Of a stretch of DNA of 64,000 nucleotides, positions 30,903 to 40,167 are shown piece after piece. Below the pieces are notes generated by a model, which worked only from the letters and a program-made list of their open reading frames with translations, ran no database searches and was not told the DNA's origin. The stretch comes from Akkermansiaceae bacterium (GTDB taxonomy: Bacteria; Verrucomicrobiota; Verrucomicrobiia; Verrucomicrobiales; Akkermansiaceae). The position numbers were made by a program, and so were the translations under genes. The DNA is taken from contig CANLKN010000003.1 in NCBI GenBank assembly GCA_947491475.1, positions 1 through 64,000 of the forward strand. Reading direction: 5' to 3'. Within the stretch, counting starts at the first letter, position 1, and each line of letters starts with the position of its first letter.

Positions 30903-32708
30903 GTGAAGCCGTTCATCAATATCTCCACTTATCGTTTTGCCCCGCTTTCAGGATTGAAGGACTTGCGCACGGAACTCATGGATTCCTGCAAGGCATGGAA
31001 CTTGAAGGGCACGATCCTGCTGAGCACCGAGGGCATCAATTTGTTTGTGGCGGGCAGCGCGGAGTCGATCGACCGGCTGCTGGCCAGATTGCGAGCGATT
31101 CCCGGCTTGGAAGATCTTACGCCGAAGGTGAGCCTCAGCGACACTCAACCGTTCAACCGGATGTTGGTGCGCCTGAAAAAGGAAATCATCTCGTTCGGCG
31201 TGGAGGCAGTGCGGCCGGCGGACTACACCTCGCCCAAAATCGCGCCGCATGAGCTCAAGCGCTGGCTCGACGAGGGCAAACCGGTGACCTTGCTGGATAC
31301 GCGCAATGACTACGAGGTGAAGCTCGGCACTTTCAAGGGAGCCATCGATCCGCAGATCAGGACTTTCCGTGGATTTCCGGAAGCTGTTAGAAAACTGCCG
31401 GATGAGATGAAAACCCAGCCTGTGGTGATGTTCTGCACCGGCGGCATCCGCTGTGAGAAGGCAGGACCGTTCATGGAGCTGGAAGGTTTCCAAAACATCT
31501 ATCAACTTGATGGTGGCATACTGAAATACTTCGAGGAATGCGGTGGAGAGCACTATGAGGGCGATTGTTTTGTGTTCGACCAGCGTGTGGGAGTGGACCC
31601 CGCGCTGCACGAATCCGGGCATGCGGTGTGCTTTGCATGTCTCGCGCCGCTGGATGCCACCGACCAGCAGGACCCGCGCTATGTGCGGGGGAAAAGCTGC
31701 CCGCACTGTCACAAGAGCGAGCCTGAACTGCTCGCCGGGCGCATCGCCGCGCGGCAGGAGGCGGTCCGCCGGGCATGCGAGCCACTGCCGGGTTCGGTGG
31801 CTCAGGAAAACCGCCGCCCGGTCAATATCCCGGCGGCGCATGACAAACGGCGGCTGCTGGATGTGCTGATCGATTTGTATCCGCAAATTCCAGCGGCGGA
31901 ATGGGAGGAGCGTTGTGATGCCGGAAGATTCATCAACTATGGCGGTGACATCCGCGGCAAGGATCACATCGTGCGGGCTGGCGAGCGGGTGTTGCAGGTT
32001 TTTGCGCCTGAAGCCGAGCCGCGGGTTTCCACGGACATCCGGATTCTTTATGAAGATGAGGCTTTGCTGGTGGTGCACAAACCCGCTCCGCTGCCGATGC
32101 ATGCTGGCGGTCGATTTCACCGCAATACCCTCCAATACATCCTCAACATCGCCTGTGAGCCGTTTCCGCCACGGCCGGTGCACCGGCTCGATGCCAATAC
32201 CACGGGCGTCGTGCTGTTTGCCCGCACCCGCCATTTCTGCCGGTTGCTGCAACAGCAGTTTATCGAACGCGGCGTGGACAAGCGCTATCTCGTCGGTGTG
32301 GCCGGGCATCCGGAAAATGACTTGTTTTCCTGCAATGCGCCGATTTCCACCGAAGCGGATGCGGTGGGCAGCCGCCACATTGATGAGGATGCGGGGCTGG
32401 TCTCACGCACGGACTTCAAAGTCATTGAGCGACGCGCCGATGGATCCTCATTGCTTGAAGCCAAGCTATCCACCGGCCGGACCAACCAGATCCGCCTGCA
32501 CTTGCAGCATCTTGGATATCCGGTTTGCGGCGATGCCACTTATCTGGCCGACGGGTTAACTGGCAATACACAGACGCTCGATCCCGGCGCACCGCCGATG
32601 ATGCTGCATGCATGGAAAATTTCCTTCCATCACCCGCGCAGTGGCGAGGCAATGCATTTCGAGGTCGCACGGCCGGAGTGGGCTTTGGCGGGCATGCGCG
32701 TCCAGTGA
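30903..32708 (+). CDS. fusion: TrhO-type rhodanese (UPF0176, tRNA U34 hydroxylation) + RluA-type pseudouridine synthase
   Basis: N-term INISTYRFAPL...GTILLSTEGINLFVAGS...VVMFCTGGIRCEKAGPFME; C-term VVHKPAPLPMHAGG...PVHRLDANTTGVVLFARTR...STGRTNQIRLHLQHLGYPVCGD in one uninterrupted frame. Confidence 0.9.
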   Translation: MKPFINISTYRFAPLSGLKDLRTELMDSCKAWNLKGTILLSTEGINLFVAGSAESIDRLLARLRAIPGLEDLTPKVSLSDTQPFNRMLVRLKKEIISFGVEAVRPADYTSPKIAPHELKRWLDEGKPVTLLDTRNDYEVKLGTFKGAIDPQIRTFRGFPEAVRKLPDEMKTQPVVMFCTGGIRCEKAGPFMELEGFQNIYQLDGGILKYFEECGGEHYEGDCFVFDQRVGVDPALHESGHAVCFACLAPLDATDQQDPRYVRGKSCPHCHKSEPELLAGRIAARQEAVRRACEPLPGSVAQENRRPVNIPAAHDKRRLLDVLIDLYPQIPAAEWEERCDAGRFINYGGDIRGKDHIVRAGERVLQVFAPEAEPRVSTDIRILYEDEALLVVHKPAPLPMHAGGRFHRNTLQYILNIACEPFPPRPVHRLDANTTGVVLFARTRHFCRLLQQQFIERGVDKRYLVGVAGHPENDLFSCNAPISTEADAVGSRHIDEDAGLVSRTDFKVIERRADGSSLLEAKLSTGRTNQIRLHLQHLGYPVCGDATYLADGLTGNTQTLDPGAPPMMLHAWKISFHHPRSGEAMHFEVARPEWALAGMRVQ

Positions 32709-32800
32709 GAAAAATGAGCCGCATCATTTCCTGACGGCGCGGAGTGGAGCCTTCAGGCAATCTTCATGCCGTCTCGGGAAAGCCCTGAAGCGGGTGATGG

Positions 32801-33162
32801 TCAGATGCGGTCTTGATCATCCTCGTCGCAGCAGCCTTGGCCACTCTGGCAGCAGTCGCTTTTGCAGAACCAGTAGATGCCGGCGGCGATAAGGCCTACC
32901 ACCACCGCACCGCCGATCCATGCCGTGGCCGGTTGATTCACTTGATCACGCAGGACGCGGAGTTGTGCTGCGGAATAATCCCTGCCGGCGGAAAGGCGGT
33001 TTCTTGCGGTTTCCGCCAAGTCACGGGCACCGCTGGGCAACGTGTGGCGCGCAGTGTGTGAAAACAGGTGGCCGATGTCTTGGCGCAGCAGTGAAACGTC
33101 CTCGCTCACGCGGGACAGCAAGTCATTGGCACGGGGATCTTGGAATGGGGATGCGCTCATGT
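32801..33162 (-). CDS. hypothetical protein with one TM helix and Cys-rich acidic tail
   Basis: PATAWIGGAVVVGLIAAGIYWFCKSDCCQSGQGCCDEDDQDRI. Confidence 0.5.
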
Positions 33163-33357
33163 TTGAATGTGGGTTTATCACCACGTGCAAACTTAACCGC
33201 AGGCGGATCATGCGCAAGTTCGGAAATCTTTTCTGGCAGTTCAGAAATCCCTGACGGCGGTTTCCTATTGCCAGCGAGTGCGCCGTTTGCCAGAAATCCG
33301 CGTCGCCATCCGAAATTCGATAGTGCGACATTACTGCACCAATAAAATAAATCATAA

Positions 33358-33429
33358 GCCGCTGTAGCTCAGGGGTAGAGCAGCTCATTCGTAATGAGCA
33401 GGTCGTCGGTTCGAATCCGACCAGCGGCT
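33358..33429 (+). tRNA. tRNA-Thr (anticodon CGT)
   Basis: GCCGCTG/CAGCGGC acceptor stem; anticodon stem-loop gctca-ttCGTaa-tgagc; T arm GGTTCGAATCC. Confidence 0.93.
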
Positions 33430-33536
33430 CCCTTCATTTGCAAAGGGTTATGGCTTTAAAAAACCTAACAAAAAACAAGGGGTGCTCTAACATTGCCTTT
33501 ATTAAACGCAACTGTCTTGTGATAAGGAATCAGGCG

Positions 33537-33829
33537 GGGGAGACTCGCGCGCGCGGGCGAACCGGCACCGCAGCAGTCAGTTTTGTTTGCAGTTATAGGG
33601 CAGGGGAGACTCGCGCGCGCGGGCGAACCGGCACCCTCGCCAGCATGGCGGAAGGCCGGGTACGAGGGGGGAGACTCGCGCGCGCGGGCGAACCGGCACG
33701 CAACGCACGCCGCTCGTTTCGGTTGAGTCGGTGGGGAGACTCGCGCGCGCGGGCGAACCGGCACTTTGCTCGGTGCATCCGTTGCCGTCACGAACTCGGG
33801 GAGACTCGCGCGCGCGGGCGAACCGGCAC
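33537..33829 (+). CRISPR. CRISPR-like array: 5 perfect 32-bp repeats, 4 unique spacers (34, 33, 33, 33 bp)
   Basis: GGGGAGACTCGCGCGCGCGGGCGAACCGGCAC at 33537, 33603, 33668, 33733, 33798; no cas genes in window. Confidence 0.85.
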
Positions 33830-33833
33830 GGCA

Positions 33834-33876
33834 CAAAAAACCGCCACCCCGTTTCCAGAGTGGCGGCTTTGTTCCT
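33834..33876. terminator. intrinsic terminator-like hairpin after the array
   Basis: aaaaaaccgccac...gtggcggcttt; T-tract stronger for reverse-strand transcripts. Confidence 0.6.
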
Positions 33877-34026
33877 CGGCCGTGTTTGCCGGTCGATCCG
33901 AGGTGATCTATATGAAACCCGATGTCGCAGGGCCGGTCTTTAGGGACACTCACGGCTTGTCCCCTACTTCAAGAAAAATGGTTTGCCAGTCGCGGGTGTG
34001 AGGTCACCCCACCGGATCTCTGCCAC

Positions 34027-34518
34027 TCATCGCGGCGGAGCAAATCTGATAGAAAAATGGCTTTTGCGGATGGGATGTGAGCGGGTGTGACGTTCCCGCG
34101 AAACCTCAGCGATGGCCTTGCCGGCTGCATCGATGAGTTCCACGCTGAAATCATCCGGCAGTCCATATTGCGCATCCAGCCCTTGCGTGGTGTAGCGTCG
34201 AGCCGGCACCAGTGCCACTTGATCGACCTTCGCCACCGCCGACCAGCGCAGCTCCACCGCATGTTGTGTTCCCTGCACGGGCACTGCCCGCGGATGAATG
34301 CCGGCATATCCTCCCGTGCCGCCCTGGTCATCGATGGGAATGTCCGGCAAGGCGGCAAGTGTAGGCTTAAAGGTGGAAATTTCCGCCTGAATCTCCTTGA
34401 GCCGGGAGGAAAAGGACTTGGCGAGTCGATTGTCCCATCACTCATCTTCCGCAGCACGCGCCCCGACCATCGTGGCTAGAAAAACAATGGTGGCGGCTAT
34501 CCCTTGGATGCGATTCAT
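34027..34518 (-). pseudogene. secreted hypothetical protein with in-frame TGA and likely truncated C-terminus
   Basis: MNRIQGIAATIVFLATMVGARAAEDE*WDNRLAKSFSSRLKEIQAEISTFKPTLAALPDIPIDDQGGTGGYAGIHPRAVPVQG...; TGA at 34438-34440. Confidence 0.55.
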
Positions 34519-34562
34519 GAGTGGAGGGTTTAGGTGGAGAGAAGGATTTTTAAAAACGGATC

Positions 34563-34916
34563 TCACTGGAAATACGTATCGTCATGCGCATACGGCGGGG
34601 CGCAGCAGCAGAGGAAATTCAGCGGCTCGATCGCCCGGATCTGGTGCCAGGCTCCGGCGGGAATGAGAATGGCATCACCAGGGACGACTTCCTTTTCCAC
34701 GCCATCGATCTCCATCCACCCGCGACCCTCTAACAGATAGTAAAACTCCTCGCTCCGCTTGTGATAGTGGCGCTCTGTTTCACAGCCCGCAGGCAGCGAT
34801 GCCTCCGCCAGACTCTGGCCCACCACCGGGGCGTTGGACAGATCGAGCAGGCTGCGGATGGTGGAGCCATCCTTGGTGGTGAACGGGGCTTGCTGTTCGC
34901 GATTGCGGATTTCCAT
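34563..34916 (-). CDS. cupin-domain protein
   Basis: CETERHYHKRSEEFYYLLEGRGWMEIDGVEKEVVPGDAILIPAGAWHQI. Confidence 0.85.
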   Translation of the reverse strand: MEIRNREQQAPFTTKDGSTIRSLLDLSNAPVVGQSLAEASLPAGCETERHYHKRSEEFYYLLEGRGWMEIDGVEKEVVPGDAILIPAGAWHQIRAIEPLNFLCCCAPPYAHDDTYFQ

Positions 34917-35144
34917 GCGCCCAGCCAAGCAGGCTGTGGCCCGCCCGGCAATGCAAGGATGGTCCGGGATGGACATCTGACTGGTTTTCCAAGCTTCCGC
35001 CCATGCCCACCATCCATGTCGATCTCGCCGACCGCTCCTATCGGCTGGTAAAAACCGCATCAATGCCTTCTGGAACGCTCGTCGCTCCAATCTCGCCGCA
35101 TGGCGGAACTTTTTTTGTCATGCGCCCGAACTAATCTAAGATTC

Positions 35145-36050
35145 CTATCGATCCACGTCTTGGTGGTGGCCGCTGAGCATCTGCGGGGAGCAAACAATGC
35201 AGCCGTCGAGAACGGCAGCCGTTGCGATCCGGGCATCTGGCCACAGCACGGAATTCCGGACGATGGCCCCGGCGGCAACCTCCGCACGGGGGCCGATGAC
35301 CGAATTTTCGACGATGGCCCCGTCTTCCACGCGGGCGAGAGGGTGGATCGCCGGGCCCAGTGCGAGTTCACGGTGTGCTTGCAGATACGAGGCTCGGTCG
35401 CCGAGGTCGAGCCAGACACCCTCATCGAGCACGATGGCACCGAGTTTTCCCTCGCGCACAAGTTCGAGAAACGCCGGAACGACCGAAACGACTTCGCCGG
35501 CGGGGATTCGACGGAAAAACTCCGGATTCACGCAGTAGATTCCGGTAAAAACATGGGTGCCGGGTGCGCGGTCGAGACGGCGGTGAATGTCGGTCACACA
35601 GGTCCCGGGCTCGTTGAGCGCGATGTGCCTGGCAGAGCCTTGTGAGCGCAGGGCCAGTGTGACAGGCAGGCCCGACGCCACATGCGCTGCGATGAGTTTT
35701 TCCAACGGCAGAGTGGAGAAGATGTCGCCGTTATGGACCAGTAGCGGGCAGTTTGCGGCCCAAGGCTCGATGTTCTTGAGGCCCCCGCCGGTCTCCAGCC
35801 GCACGGGCTCGTGAATCAGTGTGATGTCGTGGTCGTGATTTTCCGGTAGTCTTTTAAAATCCTGCCATGATGCCGGCAGGTGGTGGGTGTTGATGGCGAA
35901 GCGGCGGATGCCGGCACGCGCGCAGGCATCAAGAGTCCACGAGGCCAGCGGGCGGTGAAACAAGGGCACAAGCGGCTTGGGCAACCGGTCGGTGAGCGGC
36001 CGCAAACGGGTGCCGAGTCCCGCGCCGAGGATGAAGGCTTGATTCACCAT
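35145..36050 (-). CDS. NDP-sugar pyrophosphorylase family nucleotidyltransferase with hexapeptide tail
   Basis: AFILGAGLGTRLRPLTDRLPKPLVPL; VHNGDIFS; hexapeptide-like AIVENSVIGPRAEVAAGAIVRNSVL. Confidence 0.85.
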   Translation of the reverse strand: MVNQAFILGAGLGTRLRPLTDRLPKPLVPLFHRPLASWTLDACARAGIRRFAINTHHLPASWQDFKRLPENHDHDITLIHEPVRLETGGGLKNIEPWAANCPLLVHNGDIFSTLPLEKLIAAHVASGLPVTLALRSQGSARHIALNEPGTCVTDIHRRLDRAPGTHVFTGIYCVNPEFFRRIPAGEVVSVVPAFLELVREGKLGAIVLDEGVWLDLGDRASYLQAHRELALGPAIHPLARVEDGAIVENSVIGPRAEVAAGAIVRNSVLWPDARIATAAVLDGCIVCSPQMLSGHHQDVDR

Positions 36051-36227
36051 GCCGCTTTGCCGCGCCGGGAGCGGATGATCAAGCCTGCGTGGAAATTTTT
36101 TTGAGAATCGCATTTTTTCTGTCAAAACGACAGTTCGATTAATGAGATTAGATTTTCTATTCTTACCGCCTTTGCACGCTTGGCTCGACAAGCCATTTTT
36201 CTTGAGCGATGACGATGGCTCAAGCAC

Positions 36228-36881
36228 TTGAACACCGAATCTCCAGACCGCTCGCAGCTTTGTGATTCGCATCGCGAGGAGGTGGCGAGCTTGCTGACGC
36301 ACGCGCTGGGCGTGGTTTTAAGCATCGCTGCCTTGCTTGTGATGTTGGTGCTGGCCGGCACGGATCTATTGAAAATGGTCTCCGCCGCGATGTTCGGTAT
36401 TTCACTGGTTCTGCTCTACACCAGTTCCACGCTCTATCATTTTTTTACCTCGCCACGTTGGAAGGAGCGCTTTCAGGCTTTGGATCACGCCTGTATTTAT
36501 CTGCTCATCGCCGGATCCTACACGCCCTTCACCCTCGTCACCCTGCGTGGTCCATGGGGCTGGTCGTTGTTCGTGGCGGTGTGGCTCATGGCGCTCGCCG
36601 GGGTGTTGATCAAGACCCTCGGCAAGCGGAAAAAGGACCACTGGATCTCCACCGCTCTTTACCTGGTGATGGGCTGGCTGATCGTGCTCGCTTTTGCTCC
36701 TTTATTGCGGGCCATGCCCTTGGCCGGGGTGCTGTGGCTTGTCTCCGGCGGGCTAGTCTATAGTCTGGGCGTGGTTTTTTACGCATGGCGGCGTCTTCCT
36801 TTCAACCACGCCATCTGGCATTTGTTTGTGCTGGGGGGCAGCGCCTGCCATGTGCTGGCCGCCTGCCTGCATGTTTTCTAA
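36228..36881 (+). CDS. hemolysin III / PAQR-family membrane protein
   Basis: SLLTHALGVVLSIAAL; STLYHFF; LDHACIYLLIAGSYTPFTL; HAIWHLFVLGGSACH. Confidence 0.88.
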   Translation: MNTESPDRSQLCDSHREEVASLLTHALGVVLSIAALLVMLVLAGTDLLKMVSAAMFGISLVLLYTSSTLYHFFTSPRWKERFQALDHACIYLLIAGSYTPFTLVTLRGPWGWSLFVAVWLMALAGVLIKTLGKRKKDHWISTALYLVMGWLIVLAFAPLLRAMPLAGVLWLVSGGLVYSLGVVFYAWRRLPFNHAIWHLFVLGGSACHVLAACLHVF

Positions 36882-36896
36882 CAAAAATACCCAGTC

Positions 36897-37712
36897 ATGC
36901 CCGAATTGCCCGAAGTCGAAACCACTTGTCGCGGCATCGAGCCGCACGTCACCGGCGCACTCATTGACGAGGTCATCGTGCGCCGCAGCGATCTCCGCCA
37001 ACCTGTTTCCAAAAATCTGGGTGAAATCGAGGGTAGGCGCTTCACTGCGGTGTGGCGGCGTTCGAAATACCTGCTGCTTGCCATCGACGATGGCCGCACG
37101 TTGCTCGTTCATCTCGGCATGTCCGGCAACCTGCGGGTTCTCGCGCCGTCGGCCGCGTGGAAGGTGCATGACCACTTGGGCATCACCTTGGACAATGGCA
37201 AGCAACTGCGTTTTCACGATCCCCGGCGCTTCGGTGTGGTGCTGCTGGTGACTGGTGACCCGCTGGCACATCCCTTGCTCAAGAATCTCGGTCCGGAGCC
37301 CTTGAGCGGGGTCTTCACCGCAGCTTGCTTGCAGGCCGCTTGCGCGAAACGATCCGCCGCCATCAAACTGGTGATCATGGATGCCAAGGTGGTCGTCGGC
37401 GTTGGCAACATCTACGCGTCTGAGGCTTTGTTCCGTGCGGGGATCCTTCCGTGCACTTCGGCGAAACGCGTTTCGAAACCGCGTCTTGCCCGGTTGGTGG
37501 AATCCATCCGTGCGGTTCTTGCCGATGCGATCGCGGACGGCGGCACCACCTTGCGGGATTTTCTCAACTCCGACGGCCAGCCCGGTTATTTCAAACAGCG
37601 GCTTTTTGTTTATGAGAGGAAAGGTCAGCCTTGCCGTATCTGCGGCACAGTGATCGGCTATGCCCAGCTTGGCCAGCGCTCTGCCTATTGGTGTCCGAAG
37701 TGCCAGAAGTGA
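36897..37712 (+). CDS. mutM: formamidopyrimidine-DNA glycosylase
   Basis: MPELPEVETTCRGIEPH; VGVGNIYASEALFRAGILP; zinc finger CRICGTVIGYAQLGQRSAYWCPKCQ. Confidence 0.95.
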   Translation: MPELPEVETTCRGIEPHVTGALIDEVIVRRSDLRQPVSKNLGEIEGRRFTAVWRRSKYLLLAIDDGRTLLVHLGMSGNLRVLAPSAAWKVHDHLGITLDNGKQLRFHDPRRFGVVLLVTGDPLAHPLLKNLGPEPLSGVFTAACLQAACAKRSAAIKLVIMDAKVVVGVGNIYASEALFRAGILPCTSAKRVSKPRLARLVESIRAVLADAIADGGTTLRDFLNSDGQPGYFKQRLFVYERKGQPCRICGTVIGYAQLGQRSAYWCPKCQK

Positions 37713-37862
37713 TTCTCAATTCATGTGGTTGCCATTCGATCATGATCCAAATCACTTCCACTCGTCACCCAGCGCGACGGCCATATGGCTTGGTCCAGCC
37801 CGATCTGAACTTCAGCTATGGCGACGATGAGTGAACTCCAAAAACATCCAAACGAACTTTCC

Positions 37863-39146
37863 ATGACCACACGCACCGCACTCCTCGCAATCCCGCTTTT
37901 CCTCGCACCGCTGTCTGCCATGGCGGCTGAGCCCGAGCGGCTTGATATCATCGCCTACTGCACGCCGCCGGCCGACACGATGTCGCTGGAGCGCTTTCGC
38001 GAAATGGTGGAATGCGGATTCACCGCCGGCATTCCCGTCGAGAAAACCTACGACACCGAGACCGCCGCGAAAATGATGGATCTCGCCCATCAGGCGGGCA
38101 TGCGCCTCTTCGTCAACAGCGATGCCACCCTCGGTGATCCCGAAGGTGTGGCCGCGCGCTTCAAGGATCATCCCGGCGTGGCGGGTTATTTCATCGTGGA
38201 CGAGCCGACATGGACTCCGCAGGGATGGAACAAAACCCCGTTGTATCATCTTCAACTCGGCGACCTCGTGCGAAAAATCCAGACGGTGGACCCGGCGCGC
38301 CCGGCTTATATCAATTTGTTTCCGAACTATGCCAGCCCCAAACCGCTCGGCACCGCAACCTATGCCGAGCATGTGGACAAGCTGCTCGAAGAAGTGCCCG
38401 ATTTGAAAATCCTGTCGTTCGACCACTATCCGATCGCGGGCTACAAGATCCGCCCGGGGTGGTATGAGAACATGGAAATCATCGCGGCGGCGGCGCGGCG
38501 CAAGGGCATCCCTTTCTGGGCCTTTGCGCTGACCTCCACCCACTTTGATTTCACCCCGGCCACGCTGGAGCAACTGCGGCTGCAAATGCACGTGAACCTC
38601 GCCTATGGCGCGCAGGGCTTGCAATATTTCCCGTATTGGGCTCCCAACGAGGACCACTGGTTCAGCCCGATCAACTACGATGGAAGTCGTAGCATTCTGT
38701 ATGACCACGTCAAAACACTCAACGCGCAGCTCCAAACCATGGCCGGAGTGTTCAAGGATGCGAAAGTCATCGAGACCGCGCACACCGGCTCGCGCCCGGT
38801 ATGGCGGCCCGGTGCGGAAGACAATCCCGCGCCATGGGAGCAGCGCGAGGGCGCGATCCCGCAAGGCACCCGCCGCTACGAACCTGCGGCCCCGGTGAAG
38901 GAATTCATCGCGCAGGGCAACTCAGGCGCTCTGGTTTCCACAATTTCGAAAAACGGCAAACGCCACCTGGTGGTCGTCAACAAGGACTACGCCCACGTGA
39001 TGGTCCTGCGGATCGCCTTCGACGGCTCGCGCGAAATCGAACGCATCAAGCCCGACGGCAACTGGTCCCCAGTCGCCGACAAGCCCGGCAGCATCCTCGT
39101 GCAACCGGGAGACATCGTCATCTTCCGCTGGGAAGAGGCTCCTTGA
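37863..39146 (+). CDS. secreted protein, putative TIM-barrel glycoside hydrolase-like
   Basis: Signal peptide TALLAIPLFLAPLSAMAAE; GYFIVDEP, LSFDHYPIAGYK, AYGAQGLQYFPYWAP. Confidence 0.5.
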   Translation: MTTRTALLAIPLFLAPLSAMAAEPERLDIIAYCTPPADTMSLERFREMVECGFTAGIPVEKTYDTETAAKMMDLAHQAGMRLFVNSDATLGDPEGVAARFKDHPGVAGYFIVDEPTWTPQGWNKTPLYHLQLGDLVRKIQTVDPARPAYINLFPNYASPKPLGTATYAEHVDKLLEEVPDLKILSFDHYPIAGYKIRPGWYENMEIIAAAARRKGIPFWAFALTSTHFDFTPATLEQLRLQMHVNLAYGAQGLQYFPYWAPNEDHWFSPINYDGSRSILYDHVKTLNAQLQTMAGVFKDAKVIETAHTGSRPVWRPGAEDNPAPWEQREGAIPQGTRRYEPAAPVKEFIAQGNSGALVSTISKNGKRHLVVVNKDYAHVMVLRIAFDGSREIERIKPDGNWSPVADKPGSILVQPGDIVIFRWEEAP

Positions 39147-39400
39147 GGAATGCGGGAAAAAACCGGAGCCGTGGTGCGGCAGGGTGATCCGCCCGTGCGC
39201 TCCGCGAGACTCCTTGCGGGCGGGAACGCCTCAGTCAACGCGGCATTGGCACCATGAAACCCTCGGTCATCAGCAACATCGGGTCGGTTTGCAGCTCCGG
39301 CAAATGCAGCTGAATCCGGATGTTGTTTTCACCGCGAAACCTCACCCGTTTTACCATTCACATGCTTGCCGACCCGCCGCCGCCGCGTTAGTTTCCCTCC

Positions 39401-39643
39401 ATGACCGACTAATCCATCGCCGCCCAAGCCCGCGCCGCCGATCTGGCGAAGGTGCGGCGGGCGCGCGCGATGACTGAAGAACAAAGGATTTTGTCAGGTC
39501 CGCGCCTTTTCGCGGGAGTTTGTGAACGCATCCGGGAAGGACTGAAGGACGAGAACCCGGGTGCCACGCCCGAGGCGCTTCACGAACTCCTTCGTCAACG
39601 CTTGTCCATTGTCCTGAAACCCCGCCGCCGGGTCGCCCCATGA
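39401..39643 (+). pseudogene. small conserved-type protein with stop at codon 4; partner of the downstream nucleotidyltransferase remnant
   Basis: ATG ACC GAC TAA TCC ATC GCC... = MTD*SIAAQARAADLAKVRRARAMTEEQRILSGPRLFAGVCERIREGLK. Confidence 0.5.
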
Positions 39644-39864
39644 AAACCGGCGAAGATGCAGTTGCGGCCCTGCTCGGCATCCTTAACCGGGAAGGTGTCC
39701 CCTACATGATTGTCGGCTCCTTTTCATCCAATCGTTACGGCGTGCCCCGCGCCACCCATGATGCCGATTTCGTCGCCGTGATGCAGGTGCAGGGGCCAGC
39801 ACGGCTCGACTGGTCCTACATCGAGGAGTGGGGGCTTTTCAAGGGATTTCATATTTCTCCTTGA
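39640..39864 (+). pseudogene. nucleotidyltransferase remnant, apparently internally deleted
   Basis: GVPYMIVGSFSSNRYGVPRATHDADFVAVMQ joined to a C-terminal-like segment ARLDWSYIEEW; 74 aa only. Confidence 0.55.
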
Positions 39865-39897
39865 AAGTGGCCAGACTCCGTGAAAATTTCTTTTGTC

Positions 39898-40167
39898 ATG
39901 ACAACCACCATTACGGGTAGAAACCAGATCACCATTCCAGCTGCCTTGGTGGAGTGGATGGAATTGAAACCCGGCACGCGGATTGAATGGCTGCCGGGTG
40001 AGGAAGCGGACGAATTCGTCTGCCGGGTGGTGCCCGATCCCGCAAGGCTCGCTGCCAAACTGCGGGGCGCAGGGCGCGTGTATCTAAAGGCCGGTGCCCG
40101 GCACCCGATCGACGCGCTGGGGGCTGAGCGGGGCGAGGATGAACTCCGAAGGGAAGAAAGCCTGTGA
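39898..40167 (+). CDS. AbrB/MazE-type antitoxin (VapB-like)
   Basis: MTTTITGRNQITIPAALVEWMELKPGTRIEWLP. Confidence 0.8.
   Translation: MTTTITGRNQITIPAALVEWMELKPGTRIEWLPGEEADEFVCRVVPDPARLAAKLRGAGRVYLKAGARHPIDALGAERGEDELRREESL

Noticed and set aside
33537-33829. Simple tandem repeat or Z-DNA tract (gcgcgcgcg)
   Set aside because: The intervening 33-34-bp segments are all different while the 32-bp units are identical, which fits CRISPR organisation better.
33891-33910. Possible duplicated tRNA 3' end (attR-like) downstream of the array (ggtcgatccgagg)
   Set aside because: Only a short partial resemblance to the tRNA-Thr T arm; not a convincing att duplication.
33438-34001. ORFs (187, 162, 85 and 61 aa) with repeated peptides such as SPARASLP / RARESP / TRARGRTGT
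   Set aside because: They are translations of the 32-bp CRISPR-like repeats in several frames on both strands; the DNA structure explains them, not a repeat protein.
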